NCBI GenBank assembly: GCA_905234795.1
Contig: CAJOIQ010000008.1
Coordinates: 1-64,000, forward strand
DNA length: 64,000 nt
Source: an uncultured Bacteroidales bacterium
GTDB taxonomy: Bacteria; Bacteroidota; Bacteroidia; Bacteroidales; UBA932
Direction of reading: 5' to 3'
Shown here: positions 8,352 through 16,666 of the stretch, piece after piece
Position numbering within the stretch: position 1 is the first letter of the stretch
Layout: each line of letters opens with the position of its first letter
The notes under the pieces: generated by a model
Told to the model about the DNA's origin: nothing
Seen by the model: the letters and a program-made list of their open reading frames with translations, nothing else
Database searches by the model: none
Program-made: the position numbers and the translations under genes

Positions 8352-9726
8352 TGTCCATGTGGTAATCCCACTGGTCGAAGTAGAGATTGCCGCCCGCCCA
8401 TTCCACTTCTCCGCGCTGGAAGTCCACCGTTTCGCTGCGGGGGAAACGCTTGCGCGGGTACAGGGCGGCGCTGTAATCGGTATTCACAATCATGCGATAC
8501 GGGTCGATACCGCCCAGGTAAAAGAATTCGGCCTCGGGCAGCGACAACCGCGGCGTTCCGTGCGGTGCCCACTCCCCCATGAGCGGTGCGGTGCGCACAG
8601 CATAGGAAGGAATGCCGAAGGACATGTCTACGGGCACCCAGCCCACCCCTTCGAAATAGACTTCTCCCCAGTCATGGAGGTTCCACTCTCCGGGATGCAT
8701 CATGAAGCCGCTCTGCCAGCGGGCAGGAATGCCTGCGCATCGGCACAGCGTCAGGAACAGGAGGGTGACCATGCCGCAGTCCCCGTGCCCTTCCTTGAGC
8801 ACATACATGGGGATATTGTCCTGGATGGAATATTCCAGGGCCGACGCCCAGGGATAGTTGTCGTTCACATAGGTGAAGAACTTCCGGGCCAGGAGATAGG
8901 CGTTGGTCTCATTTCCGGCCAGATCGGCCATCAGCTTTCTGATTTCGGGAGTGAAACGGATGTGGGTGCTCCTTTCGGCCGTATATTCCTTATATAATCG
9001 GGTGCTTTTGTCGTAGGGTTTCACGGCCTTGGCGCTCAGCGGATGCCATTCTCCCAAGGCTGTGTAGCGGAATTCCTCCCAAAAGACGGTGGGTTCCCCC
9101 GCCACGGCCTTTTTCTCCATATAAAGGGTACTGTGGGCGAATTCAGGGCCCGACAGCACGGGATTCTCCTCGCTGGCGGCCAGCAGCTGCACGTCCCGCT
9201 GGCGGGGAACGTCGGCGCGCGGGAAGGGCAGCCAGCAGCGCACGGTCTCACCGGCCGGGACGGCATCGGCATCCACCGTGAGGGTGTAGCGCACCTGATA
9301 CGTACGCGGCTCTCCCAGGGCCTGCCCGGTTCTATAGGCATGCTCCACCAGGAGCGGGATCACTGCGGCATCGGACACAATATGGCCCTCGAAGGCCTCC
9401 GGGGCATCCTGCTCCAGCTCTTTTTCAATGCGAAAGAGGTTGGGGCCCGCATTGCGGAAATAGCGGCGTTCCCCGTCAATCATCCGGTTCTCCAGGCGGT
9501 TGGAGGCACTCCAGGCTTCCATCTGTTCATCCGTCACGTCCGGTAGCCGCGTGGCCACATAGTCCTTGACCTCCTGGTAACTGCGCCGGAAATCCTTGCC
9601 GATGCGCACCTGCTTTTCCTGCTCCCAGGCCTTGCTGCGCTGCCGCTGGGCTATCCTGGTCCAGGCAAAGCCCACTACTACCAGCACGCACAGAGCGGCG
9701 AAAATGAAATCTGATTTCTTTTTCAT
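8338..9726 (-). CDS. Membrane-anchored transglutaminase-like protein
   Basis: The 462-residue protein begins with one membrane anchor or uncleaved signal segment (about residues 6-24), a helical stretch, and then a large extracytoplasmic part. The transglutaminase/cysteine-protease core near the C-terminal third has the expected triad: Cys in [12 protein letters not shown], His in [10 protein letters not shown], and Asp in WVPVDMSFG. Such proteins act as periplasmic peptidases or amidases; the substrate cannot be told from sequence. Upstream, TACCTTTA on the complement of 9732-9739 is a near match to the -7 consensus. It overlaps hisS tail to tail. Confidence 0.85.
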   Translation of the reverse strand: MKKKSDFIFAALCVLVVVGFAWTRIAQRQRSKAWEQEKQVRIGKDFRRSYQEVKDYVATRLPDVTDEQMEAWSASNRLENRMIDGERRYFRNAGPNLFRIEKELEQDAPEAFEGHIVSDAAVIPLLVEHAYRTGQALGEPRTYQVRYTLTVDADAVPAGETVRCWLPFPRADVPRQRDVQLLAASEENPVLSGPEFAHSTLYMEKKAVAGEPTVFWEEFRYTALGEWHPLSAKAVKPYDKSTRLYKEYTAERSTHIRFTPEIRKLMADLAGNETNAYLLARKFFTYVNDNYPWASALEYSIQDNIPMYVLKEGHGDCGMVTLLFLTLCRCAGIPARWQSGFMMHPGEWNLHDWGEVYFEGVGWVPVDMSFGIPSYAVRTAPLMGEWAPHGTPRLSLPEAEFFYLGGIDPYRMIVNTDYSAALYPRKRFPRSETVDFQRGEVEWAGGNLYFDQWDYHMDITYE

Positions 9727-9748
9727 AAGCGTAAAGGTACAAATAAAT

Positions 9749-9779
9749 TTTGCTAATCCGAAAAAAGTACTTACCTTTG
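9749..9779 (+). promoter_or_regulatory. tRNA-fMet promoter
   Basis: TTTG at 9749-9752 and TACCTTTG at 9772-9779 are separated by 19 bases, matching both the -33 and -7 elements of the Bacteroidota consensus. This is the clearest complete promoter in the window. Confidence 0.7.
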
Positions 9780-9790
9780 CAATCCCAAAC

Positions 9791-9860
<70 letters not shown>

Positions 9861-9863
<3 letters not shown>

Positions 9864-9928
9864 CAACGCTTGAAAAACCAGCCAATTCGGCTGGTTTTTC
9901 GCGTATGTAGCGGGGCAGGACGGCGCTC
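9861..9928 (+). repeat. 68-bp direct repeat, copy 1, containing the tRNA-fMet terminator
   Basis: This segment starts at the last bases of the tRNA and includes the intrinsic terminator at 9872-9900, GAAAAACCAGCC paired with GGCTGGTTTTTC. By hand alignment it matches 18633-18700 at 63 of 68 positions. Confidence 0.85.
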
Positions 9929-10100
9929 ACGTTACCCCATCCCCAAACCCCTCGATAAGTTGCGCTATCACACAATTCCACCCTTCAGCAACTTATTTCA
10001 CATTACCCCACCCCAACCCCTCCCTAGGGGAGGGGCTTCGGGGGAAGGGGCTCCGCCGCAGAAGAGGCGGTGCGGGCCTGCAGGCCCTGTCGCTTCGCTC
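9929..10100. mobile_element. Possible 172-bp non-autonomous insertion
   Basis: Compared with the second copy of the composite repeat (18633-18771), this copy has about 170 extra bases. They are bordered by CGCTC at 9924-9928 and 10096-10100, which could be a target duplication. Inside are GC-rich palindromes (CCCCTCCCTAGGGGAGGGG, GGGCCTGCAGGCCC) and an AAGTTGC/GCAACTT pair, and no open frame. No clear terminal inverted repeat is seen, so the mobile nature is a suggestion. Confidence 0.35.
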
Positions 10101-10118
10101 CGGAATGCCGTGACCTTG

Positions 10119-10168
10119 CCGCGTTGACAGCCAGAAGACCGTAGAAGGGCGATTTCTTGTCGACGCGG
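10119..10168 (+). repeat. 50-bp palindromic repeat, copy A
   Basis: CCGCGTTGACA (10119-10129) and TGTCGACGCGG (10158-10168) form the ends; the interior contains AGAAGGGCGATTTCT. Homology with copy C (18722-18771) extends about 12 bases further upstream (GCCGTG..C.TTG). Confidence 0.85.
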
Positions 10169-10201
10169 CAAGCAAATCGGTCCTTTTGCTCTAAAACCCG
10201 G

Positions 10202-10251
10202 CCGCGTTGACACGCAGAACCACGTAAAAGCCCGATTTTCTGTCGACGCGG
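10202..10251 (+). repeat. 50-bp palindromic repeat, copy B
   Basis: It has the same ends as copy A and exactly the same length. The interior is AAAAGCCCGATTTT where copies A and C have AGAAGGGCGATTTCT, so the inner hairpin arms have changed together. Confidence 0.8.
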
Positions 10252-10326
10252 TAATGAACGGAGGAGGGGACATATGGATTTATCGCAGATAATGTGTATA
10301 TTCGCATTGCCAGAAGGACGTATTAT

Positions 10327-10848
10327 ATGGCTTGTAACCCCGATTTCGTTCAATTCATTGTGGACCAGTGCTCCGGCGCCGGTGAGATTGCCGTGAAGAA
10401 GATGATGGGAGACTATTGCATCTACTGCGATGGCGTCCTGTTCGGCCTGATTTGCGACAACAACCTGTATATAAAGCAGACGGATGCAGGAGAAGCCGTG
10501 TTGGAAGAGGTTATCCTTCGGCCGCCTTATCCCAGTGCCCGGGACCATTTCTATATCACCAATGTAGATGACCGGGATTATCTGGAGGACATCATTCGGG
10601 CAACACTGCCGGAACTGATGAAGGGCAAGTCAAAGGCCAAAAGAAGTGCAGTCAACCGCCAAGTGCCCAGATCCCTGGATGATGCCATCGTCCCCAACAT
10701 CGTATGCTCCCAGGACCTGCGGGCTTTCTTTGAGCAATACCTGGGCAAGGGATTCCGATTCAAGGTCGAGTTCCAAAGCTGGTTGCGGGAGAACGCAGGC
10801 CTCACCTTCCGCGATGCCGTTGAAGCCTATAAATCGCTTGTAAAATGA
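10327..10848 (+). CDS. TfoX N-terminal-domain protein with C-terminal DUF6434-like domain
   Basis: The ATG at 10327 gives 173 residues. The N-terminal half (about 1-95) is a TfoX_N domain (VKKMMGDYCIYCDGVLFGLI..NNLYIKQT). The C-terminal part (about 120-173), ending FKVEFQSWLRENAGLTFRDA, resembles the small DUF6434/SAP-like domain found behind such modules. TfoX_N domains are named after competence regulators, but stand-alone copies are mostly of unknown function. A longer frame from 10294 would start inside the -7 motif at 10297-10304, so it is rejected. The stop overlaps the next start by 4 bases (ATGA). Confidence 0.75.
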   Translation: MACNPDFVQFIVDQCSGAGEIAVKKMMGDYCIYCDGVLFGLICDNNLYIKQTDAGEAVLEEVILRPPYPSARDHFYITNVDDRDYLEDIIRATLPELMKGKSKAKRSAVNRQVPRSLDDAIVPNIVCSQDLRAFFEQYLGKGFRFKVEFQSWLRENAGLTFRDAVEAYKSLVK

Positions 10849-11585
10849 CATTCAACACCTACGGTAATAAAGAGAGTCCTTCTTTAGTGCTGATTCCCGG
10901 ACTGGGAGTATCCTATGAGATATTCCTGCCGCTGATAGAGCTCCTAAAGGACAACTTTTTTATTGTTGCTGTAGGCATCGACGGGTTCCTGCTGGGACAG
11001 GAATCTCAGTTCACCTCCGTAGACGACCAGGCAGCGCAAGCAATAGATTATGTTCAGAAGAACCTGAACGGGCATTTGGACGTAGCATATGGATTATCCT
11101 TAGGTGGCAAGATTCTGTCCAGAATCCTGGAGCGGGATGAGATTGTCATTGACCACGCCATCATGGATGCAGCTCCCCTGCTGCCACTTCCAAAATGGAG
11201 CGTTGACCCGCTGCGATACTATCAAAGCTTCAATGTGTGGACCTGCTACCACTGGACCGGGTTCTGGAAATGGGTGTTCCACTCCCATTACTATGACGTG
11301 CTCTTGGACGAATGCAAAAAAGTATGGCCTTATGGGAAAGGCAAAGCCGTCCGGAACGGTTACAAGGACGTCTATACCCACAAACTGGAGTCCATCCACG
11401 GGGCCGATATCCACTTCTGGTATGGTACCAAGGAGGCCTTCGTTGCCAAACCGCAGGTGGAACATCTGCTTAAGCTTTGCCCCGAAGCCCACGTGGAGGT
11501 GTTTCCCAGAATGAATCACGGGCAGCTCCTCGTAGATCACCCGGAAGAGATAGCCCGGAGAATCAGTTTACTTACTACTCTATGA
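10845..11585 (+). CDS. Alpha/beta-hydrolase
   Basis: This 246-residue protein has the alpha/beta-hydrolase order of motifs: an N-terminal oxyanion-hole region LIPGLG, the nucleophile elbow GLSLGG (Ser near residue 83), and a C-terminal catalytic His in MNHGQLL. No signal peptide is seen, so it is cytosolic. The substrate is unknown. It sits in the middle of a coupled trio: it overlaps the TfoX-like gene by 4 bases and the following GNAT gene by 4 bases. Confidence 0.8.
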   Translation: MTFNTYGNKESPSLVLIPGLGVSYEIFLPLIELLKDNFFIVAVGIDGFLLGQESQFTSVDDQAAQAIDYVQKNLNGHLDVAYGLSLGGKILSRILERDEIVIDHAIMDAAPLLPLPKWSVDPLRYYQSFNVWTCYHWTGFWKWVFHSHYYDVLLDECKKVWPYGKGKAVRNGYKDVYTHKLESIHGADIHFWYGTKEAFVAKPQVEHLLKLCPEAHVEVFPRMNHGQLLVDHPEEIARRISLLTTL

Positions 11586-12418
11586 AGATTCGATTAGAAC
11601 AACCCAAAGACTGGCGGGAGGTGGAAAACCTCACGCGGGAAGCATTCTGGAACGTATACCGGCCCGGATGCCAGGAGCACTTTGTACTCAATCAATACCG
11701 CAGCAATCCGGCTTTCATCCCGGAGCTGGACCTGGTGATGGAGGAGGATGGCCGAATTATCGGCCACGTAATGTTCTCAAAGGCCGAAATTAAACTTACA
11801 GACGGAACTTCGTTCCCTTCCTGGACTTTCGGCCCCATCAGCATCCATCCGGATTACAAACGTAAGGGCTATGGCCTCAAACTTTTGCAATATGCGCTGG
11901 AGAAGGCCCGGGCAATGGGTATCGGCCTGTTGCAGATGGAAGGCAATATTGAGTTTTATAAGCACGCCGGCTTTGACCTTGCCAGCAAACTACGGATCCA
12001 TTATCACGGAGAACCGACCGATGCCGAGGTGCCGTATTTCCTGGCCCAGGAGCTCATCCCGGGTTATTGGGGAAACCGTGAGGGAACGTATTGCCCGCCC
12101 GCGGGCTACTTTGTGGCCGATGAGCAGCCGGAAGCCTTCGCGACCTATGAAGCAGGCTTCCCTCCCAAGGAGAAGCATCTGGCCCCCGGTCAACTTCCCC
12201 AGTTCTGCCAGAGCTGCGGCATGCCGCTTACTAAGGATGAAGACTGCGGCCGCAATGCCGACGGCAGCATCAACTTCGACTACTGTCAGTACTGCTACCA
12301 GGACGGCAAGTTCCTGCAGGAATGCACAATGGAGGAAATGATAGACCACTGCGCCCAGTTTGTGGACGAGGGAATGGTGGAGATGATGGGGAGGCAAGAA
12401 GCAGTTTCCGGATTATAG
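11582..12418 (+). CDS. GNAT acetyltransferase fused to a C-terminal zinc ribbon
   Basis: The start at 11582 overlaps the previous stop (ATGA) and gives 278 residues. The N-terminal GNAT domain (about 1-160) contains the acetyl-CoA segment HPDYKRKGYGLKLL. The C-terminal part (about 212-265) is a putative zinc-ribbon domain with CQSC and CQYC knuckles, followed by an ECTMEEMIDHCAQFVDE helix. The same ribbon occurs at the N-terminus of the protein at 15922-16644, with high DNA identity. The acetyl acceptor is unknown. The 3' end overlaps the convergent regulator gene by 6 bases. Confidence 0.8.
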   Translation: MKIRLEQPKDWREVENLTREAFWNVYRPGCQEHFVLNQYRSNPAFIPELDLVMEEDGRIIGHVMFSKAEIKLTDGTSFPSWTFGPISIHPDYKRKGYGLKLLQYALEKARAMGIGLLQMEGNIEFYKHAGFDLASKLRIHYHGEPTDAEVPYFLAQELIPGYWGNREGTYCPPAGYFVADEQPEAFATYEAGFPPKEKHLAPGQLPQFCQSCGMPLTKDEDCGRNADGSINFDYCQYCYQDGKFLQECTMEEMIDHCAQFVDEGMVEMMGRQEAVSGL

Positions 12419-13330
12419 TTTGGCCTTAAGCCGCTGGCGTGCTTTGGTAACGGAGGTGGGCGAAATCCCCAGCAGGAGGGCCTGCTCCGACACGGGGAAC
12501 TGGAAGTGAGAGAGGATGTAGATGCGGATGTCGCCCTTGGTGAGTCCGGGGTAGGTTTCCCGGAGGGATTCCGGTGTATGGCTGGAGGAATTGCGGAACA
12601 CCCGTTCCAATTCCGCCCATTCTTCGTCCTGGATATAGCGGGGGACAGTATGGAGCTCTTGAAGGAGATGATTCTGACCGGTCAGGGTGTGCAATATGGC
12701 ATAGGAGTCCACGTTTCCAACAGGGCCCGCACCCGCTCCGGGAATGAATTTTTCTCTTTCATCGGCGCCGGCACGGATGACCATGAGGAAGGCGCGGGCG
12801 CTTTTTCCCAGCATCTCCGATGCCTGCGGGATACTGAGGGTGCTGCCGCCCCGGGTGCATGTCTGTGCCAGTCCAAGAGCTACCAGAACCATCTGGTAGT
12901 AAAGCAGTTCTGCATCTGGATTCTCAAGGGAGAAGGAGGCCCTGATTGCCGAAATGCATTCCTCCTTAAACCCCACGTGAGTGTCGATATAATCGTTATA
13001 GGAAGATGCCGGAGTGTCTGCGTCCATGATCAGTGAGAACAGCCGGGGCTCGTCAATAGCGAACCATAGTAATGCTATACCGAACCCTTTGAACGGCGGG
13101 TTTAGGGAGAAACCAGCCCCTACGCGTTGCCTGTAGAGTTTTTGGGCTTCTTCCTTTACGGCATCCCGTACGCCTTGGATGGAGCCGAATGAGGAAAACA
13201 CAGCGTTGGCGCCGCAGTCAAGAACCCCGCAAAGGCTTCTGGCCGTGAGGGCCGATACTCCGCCCGTGCGCACGATATCCAGGGCTGCCGCAAGGATTTT
13301 TTCTTTGGTAATGCTTACTGGTCTTGCCAT
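12413..13330 (-). CDS. TetR-like regulator with an additional C-terminal helix-turn-helix
   Basis: The 305-residue protein starts with a TetR-type DNA-binding domain (about residues 6-52; GGVSALTARSLCG is the recognition segment). A helical ligand-binding region follows. The last 50 residues (GLTKGDIRIYILSHFQFPVSEQALLLG... TSVTKARQRLKAKL) look like a second helix-turn-helix of the sigma-region-4/LuxR type, which is unusual for TetR proteins. It is divergent from the outer-membrane protein gene at 13496. A 13-bp sequence present as an inverted pair at both promoters suggests that it represses itself and that gene. Confidence 0.7.
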   Translation of the reverse strand: MARPVSITKEKILAAALDIVRTGGVSALTARSLCGVLDCGANAVFSSFGSIQGVRDAVKEEAQKLYRQRVGAGFSLNPPFKGFGIALLWFAIDEPRLFSLIMDADTPASSYNDYIDTHVGFKEECISAIRASFSLENPDAELLYYQMVLVALGLAQTCTRGGSTLSIPQASEMLGKSARAFLMVIRAGADEREKFIPGAGAGPVGNVDSYAILHTLTGQNHLLQELHTVPRYIQDEEWAELERVFRNSSSHTPESLRETYPGLTKGDIRIYILSHFQFPVSEQALLLGISPTSVTKARQRLKAKL

Positions 13331-13336
13331 AGTTCA

Positions 13337-13471
13337 TGTTCCGAAATAATCGCATACAAAAGTAGAAAAAACGGAAGTCATGTCCAAGCCTTTAAGGGGT
13401 AGAAACCCGTAATTGTCCACTTCATTGTCCATATCGATTTTTATTTCGGAACAGAATACCCGCTAACTTTG
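13337..13471. promoter_or_regulatory. Divergent promoter region with paired 13-bp candidate operators
   Basis: TGTTCCGAAATAA (13337-13349) and its exact reverse complement TTATTTCGGAACA (13441-13453) lie near the two gene starts. The first is just downstream of a minus-strand -7 motif TACTTTTG. The second lies just upstream of the plus-strand -7 motif TAACTTTG (13464-13471), where a repressor would block polymerase. Confidence 0.5.
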
Positions 13472-13495
13472 CAGTCGGAATAATATGGACAAAAG

Positions 13496-15886
13496 ATGAA
13501 AAAACTAATTGCACTCTTTCTGTTTTTAATGATAGCCCTTCCCGCTTTTTCAAAATCTGACTGGAGGGGAAAAGTGGTTGATGAGAATGGTGATCCGGTG
13601 GCCTACGCCAATGTGGCCGTGCTCTCGAAGGCCGATTCTACAGTAGTATGCGGTGTGGTTACCCAGGAGGACGGCACCTTCAATATAGTGACCGGAGAGA
13701 CCGACGGCATCATGATGGTAGCCATGCTTGGCTACAAGACGCTCTATCTTGCACCGGTTGACGGAGCCGTGATCACCCTTACCGGTGATTCGCAGATGCT
13801 GGAAGGGGCCGTGGCGAGCGCCGTCATGCCCAAGACCAAACTCACGGGTGAAGGCTTGCAGACAAATGTACGCGGTTCCGTGCTGGAGAACGCGGGATCG
13901 GCCAATGACGTCCTTGCGAAGACCCCCGGCTTTATCAAGGGGCAGAGCGGTCTGGAAGTAATAGGTAAGGGGTCGCCGATGGTGTACATCAACGGGCGCC
14001 GTGTGAGCGACTCTTCGGAACTTGACCGTCTCCAGAGTAACGAGATCCAGAGCGTGGAGGTCATCACCAACCCCGGTGCCCAGTACGACGCCACGGTGAA
14101 GGCGGTGGTGCGCATCAGGACCATAAAACGCCAGGGCGACGGCTTCGGCTTCAATCTGAATGCTTCTGACGCCCAGTCACTGCGTTGGGCTAAGGGCAAC
14201 GACCCCTTCGGCGCCATCAATGTGAACTACCGTACGGGTGGCCTGGACTTCTTCGGCGGGATCAACTATGCCCGCAACACTTCCCGGCAGGAAAGTAATT
14301 TGGAGAAGCAGACCTTCGGCATAAAGGCCGATGGCTCCGACTGGCTTTTCGAGAACAAGAGTACGCTCCTGAATGAATACATCGGCAGCTCCATCTATGG
14401 CAATGCCGGAGTGAACTGGCAGATTGCCGATAACCATTCCCTTGGAGGCAAGGTGGAGTGGGGCCGTCACCTTACATACAATGTCCGTACTGAAGTGAAT
14501 GACAACGTCTTTGAAGACGGGACACTGACAGACAAGCTGAATACGGTCTCGGAGGATATAATCGGCGACAGGATCCCGTATAATCTTGGCGCCAACATCT
14601 ACTATAACGGTGTCGTGGGAGGTAAACTCGGGATTGACGTGAACCTGGACTACTACGGCACGGACGACAGTTCAAAATCGGCCTCAGAGGAAACCAGCGA
14701 AATGACACATGATGCCGCCATCCGGAGCAGCAGCAACAACGCGGGGCGTATGTACGCCGCCAAGGCGGTGCTTTCATATCCCATCTGGATGGGCCAGTTG
14801 CAGGCCGGAACGGAGGAGACCTTCTCCCGCCGCACGGACAATTACTCAATTGCAGGAATATCTATTCCAGCGTCAGAGGCATCGGTGAAGGAAGACAACA
14901 TTGCCGGTTTTGCTTCATACGGCTGCTACATACCAAGTGTGGGCCAGTTCAGCGCCGGAGTGCGTTATGAATATGTCCACTACGCCTATGAGGATGCCAT
15001 CACGCCCGCGAACAATATCACAAGGGACTACGGCAACTGGTTCCCCAACGTTTCCTATGCGGGGGTTATCGGCCAGAATACCCAGAACCCTGTCCAGGTT
15101 ATGCTGAATTACAGCACCAAAACCAGCAGGCCTCATTATGGGAATCTGTCCAGCGCGATACGCTATAACAGCCGATATATCTGGCAGAGCGGCAATTCCC
15201 AGTTGCGGCCGGAACTGTCACATAACATCGGCCTTACCGCCGTGTGGAAATGGGTGACGTTCATGGTCAACTACACCCGTACCGACGATGCCATCGTAAC
15301 CTGGTCGGCTCCGTACGGCGACGAAGGCGTGGTGCTGGTAAAGCCCCGCAACATTGAAACGCCTTTCCGCATGATGTCCGCCTATGTCAATCTGACTCCT
15401 ACCGTGGGGCCCTGGAATATGAATTATACATTGGGTATCCTGCCTCAGTGGTTCACTATTAATGCTCCTGATCCCCGTGAAGCATCCGGCATTCGCGTAA
15501 CTACGTTCAACAATAAGCCCATCTTCTTTGCCCAACTTTTCAATACCTTCACCGTGAAGGGTGGATGGCAGTTTGAACTTGGAGGCGTGTTTATGAGTCC
15601 CGGCTACTCCCGGAACCTTTATATGACAAACTGGTTCGTTGATCTCAGTGCGGCCGTGCAGAAGACGCTCCTCCGTGACGGCTCGCTTGTTTTGCGCCTT
15701 GAAGGAGCAGACCTTACGCGCAACGCGTTTTTCAGCCCCTATTCCGACTTCGGCAGCCATACCATCATGCAGACCAACCTGCTGGATACGCAGAAGGTGA
15801 AACTATCCGTCCGTTACAGTTTCAACACCGCCCAGAGCAAGTACCGCGGCACCGGCGCCGGCGCCGACAGCAAGGCCAGAATGTAA
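13496..15886 (+). CDS. TonB-receptor-like outer-membrane beta-barrel protein
   Basis: The 796-residue protein has a cleavable signal peptide (about residues 1-20), a carboxypeptidase-regulatory-like domain (about 22-100; GKVVDENGDPVAYANVAV), a plug-like region with YINGRRVSD (about 160-168) and QSVEVITNPGAQYDA, and a C-terminal barrel of the OMP_b-brl_3 type that fills the remainder. Such proteins are related to TonB-dependent receptors; the ligand is unknown. It is probably controlled by the divergent TetR-like protein. It is followed after 35 bases by a gene with its own -7 motif. Confidence 0.85.
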   Translation: MKKLIALFLFLMIALPAFSKSDWRGKVVDENGDPVAYANVAVLSKADSTVVCGVVTQEDGTFNIVTGETDGIMMVAMLGYKTLYLAPVDGAVITLTGDSQMLEGAVASAVMPKTKLTGEGLQTNVRGSVLENAGSANDVLAKTPGFIKGQSGLEVIGKGSPMVYINGRRVSDSSELDRLQSNEIQSVEVITNPGAQYDATVKAVVRIRTIKRQGDGFGFNLNASDAQSLRWAKGNDPFGAINVNYRTGGLDFFGGINYARNTSRQESNLEKQTFGIKADGSDWLFENKSTLLNEYIGSSIYGNAGVNWQIADNHSLGGKVEWGRHLTYNVRTEVNDNVFEDGTLTDKLNTVSEDIIGDRIPYNLGANIYYNGVVGGKLGIDVNLDYYGTDDSSKSASEETSEMTHDAAIRSSSNNAGRMYAAKAVLSYPIWMGQLQAGTEETFSRRTDNYSIAGISIPASEASVKEDNIAGFASYGCYIPSVGQFSAGVRYEYVHYAYEDAITPANNITRDYGNWFPNVSYAGVIGQNTQNPVQVMLNYSTKTSRPHYGNLSSAIRYNSRYIWQSGNSQLRPELSHNIGLTAVWKWVTFMVNYTRTDDAIVTWSAPYGDEGVVLVKPRNIETPFRMMSAYVNLTPTVGPWNMNYTLGILPQWFTINAPDPREASGIRVTTFNNKPIFFAQLFNTFTVKGGWQFELGGVFMSPGYSRNLYMTNWFVDLSAAVQKTLLRDGSLVLRLEGADLTRNAFFSPYSDFGSHTIMQTNLLDTQKVKLSVRYSFNTAQSKYRGTGAGADSKARM

Positions 15887-15921
15887 AAAAGTTATTAAAT
15901 TTGAAACAAAAATTCAATCAT

Positions 15922-16644
15922 ATGGAAATGAAATTTTGCCAGAGCTGCGGGATGCCGCTGAGCCCTGAGGTGCTGGGCACCAATGCCGATGGAACCAAGA
16001 ATGAAGATTACTGCATCTACTGCTATAAGGACGGGAAGCTCCAGCAGGAGTGCACGATGGAGGAGATGATAGAACACTGCGCCCAGTTTGTGGACGAGGT
16101 GAACAAAGGCCTGCCGCAGCCCATTACGAAGGAGGAATACATCGGCCAGATGAAGATGTATTTCCCCCACCTGAAACGTTGGCGCAGGGAATTAATGGTC
16201 GGCGATGAGATGCCTGAGAACCCTGCTTTGGCCGGCATTAAGGAACTCATAGCCCAGATGGCCGACAAACTGCCCATCGCTTACATCTCATCAGTGGACC
16301 AGGACGGTTTTCCCTGGACCAAGGCTATGTTGAAGCCACGTAAGCGTGAGGGTATCAAAACATTCTACTTCACCACCAACACCTTCTCGATTCGTGTGGC
16401 TCAATACAAGGCAAACCCTAAGGCAAGCGTCTATTTCTGCGATGCCAGAGGATTCAAGGGTATGATGCTCAGAGGCACCATGGAGGTACTGACAGATGCC
16501 GCTTCGAAGGAAATGATCTGGCGCAAGGGTGACACGCAGTACTACCCCGGCGGCGTCACGGACCCCAACTACTGTGTCCTGAAATTCACCGCCACCGACG
16601 GCCGCTTCTATAGCGATTTTTATCCTCGTAGTTTCGTTCTTTAG
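15922..16644 (+). CDS. Zinc ribbon fused to a pyridoxamine-5'-phosphate-oxidase-like domain
   Basis: The ATG at 15922 is preferred over a TTG at 15901 because a -7 motif TAAATTTG occupies 15896-15903. The 240-residue protein has an N-terminal zinc ribbon (CQSC near residues 6-9, CIYC near 33-36) nearly identical to the one at the end of the GNAT protein. Then follows a PNPOx-like split-barrel domain (about 100-240; VDQDGFPWTKAMLKP and FYFTTNTFSIRV). Proteins with this barrel bind FMN or related flavins. It is probably a flavin-dependent reductase with an unknown substrate. Confidence 0.8.
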   Translation: MEMKFCQSCGMPLSPEVLGTNADGTKNEDYCIYCYKDGKLQQECTMEEMIEHCAQFVDEVNKGLPQPITKEEYIGQMKMYFPHLKRWRRELMVGDEMPENPALAGIKELIAQMADKLPIAYISSVDQDGFPWTKAMLKPRKREGIKTFYFTTNTFSIRVAQYKANPKASVYFCDARGFKGMMLRGTMEVLTDAASKEMIWRKGDTQYYPGGVTDPNYCVLKFTATDGRFYSDFYPRSFVL

Positions 16645-16666
16645 GATATGAATCCAACAGCAACCG

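Larger units (their letters stand above)
9864..10326. other. 463-base intergenic stretch filled with small repeats
   Basis: No gene is visible here. It holds the tRNA terminator and 68-bp repeat, then a segment at 9929-10100 that is absent from the second copy of the composite repeat, then two 50-bp palindromic repeats (10119-10168 and 10202-10251), and a weak -7 motif TATATTCG at 10297-10304 for the next gene. Confidence 0.7.

Noticed and set aside
13235..13260. GTGAGGGCCGATACTCCG inside the TetR-like gene, similar to the palindrome core ATGAGGGCCGATGTTCCG
   Set aside because: It encodes the conserved GVSALTARS segment of TetR domains on the other strand and has no flanking inverted repeat, so the match is chance.
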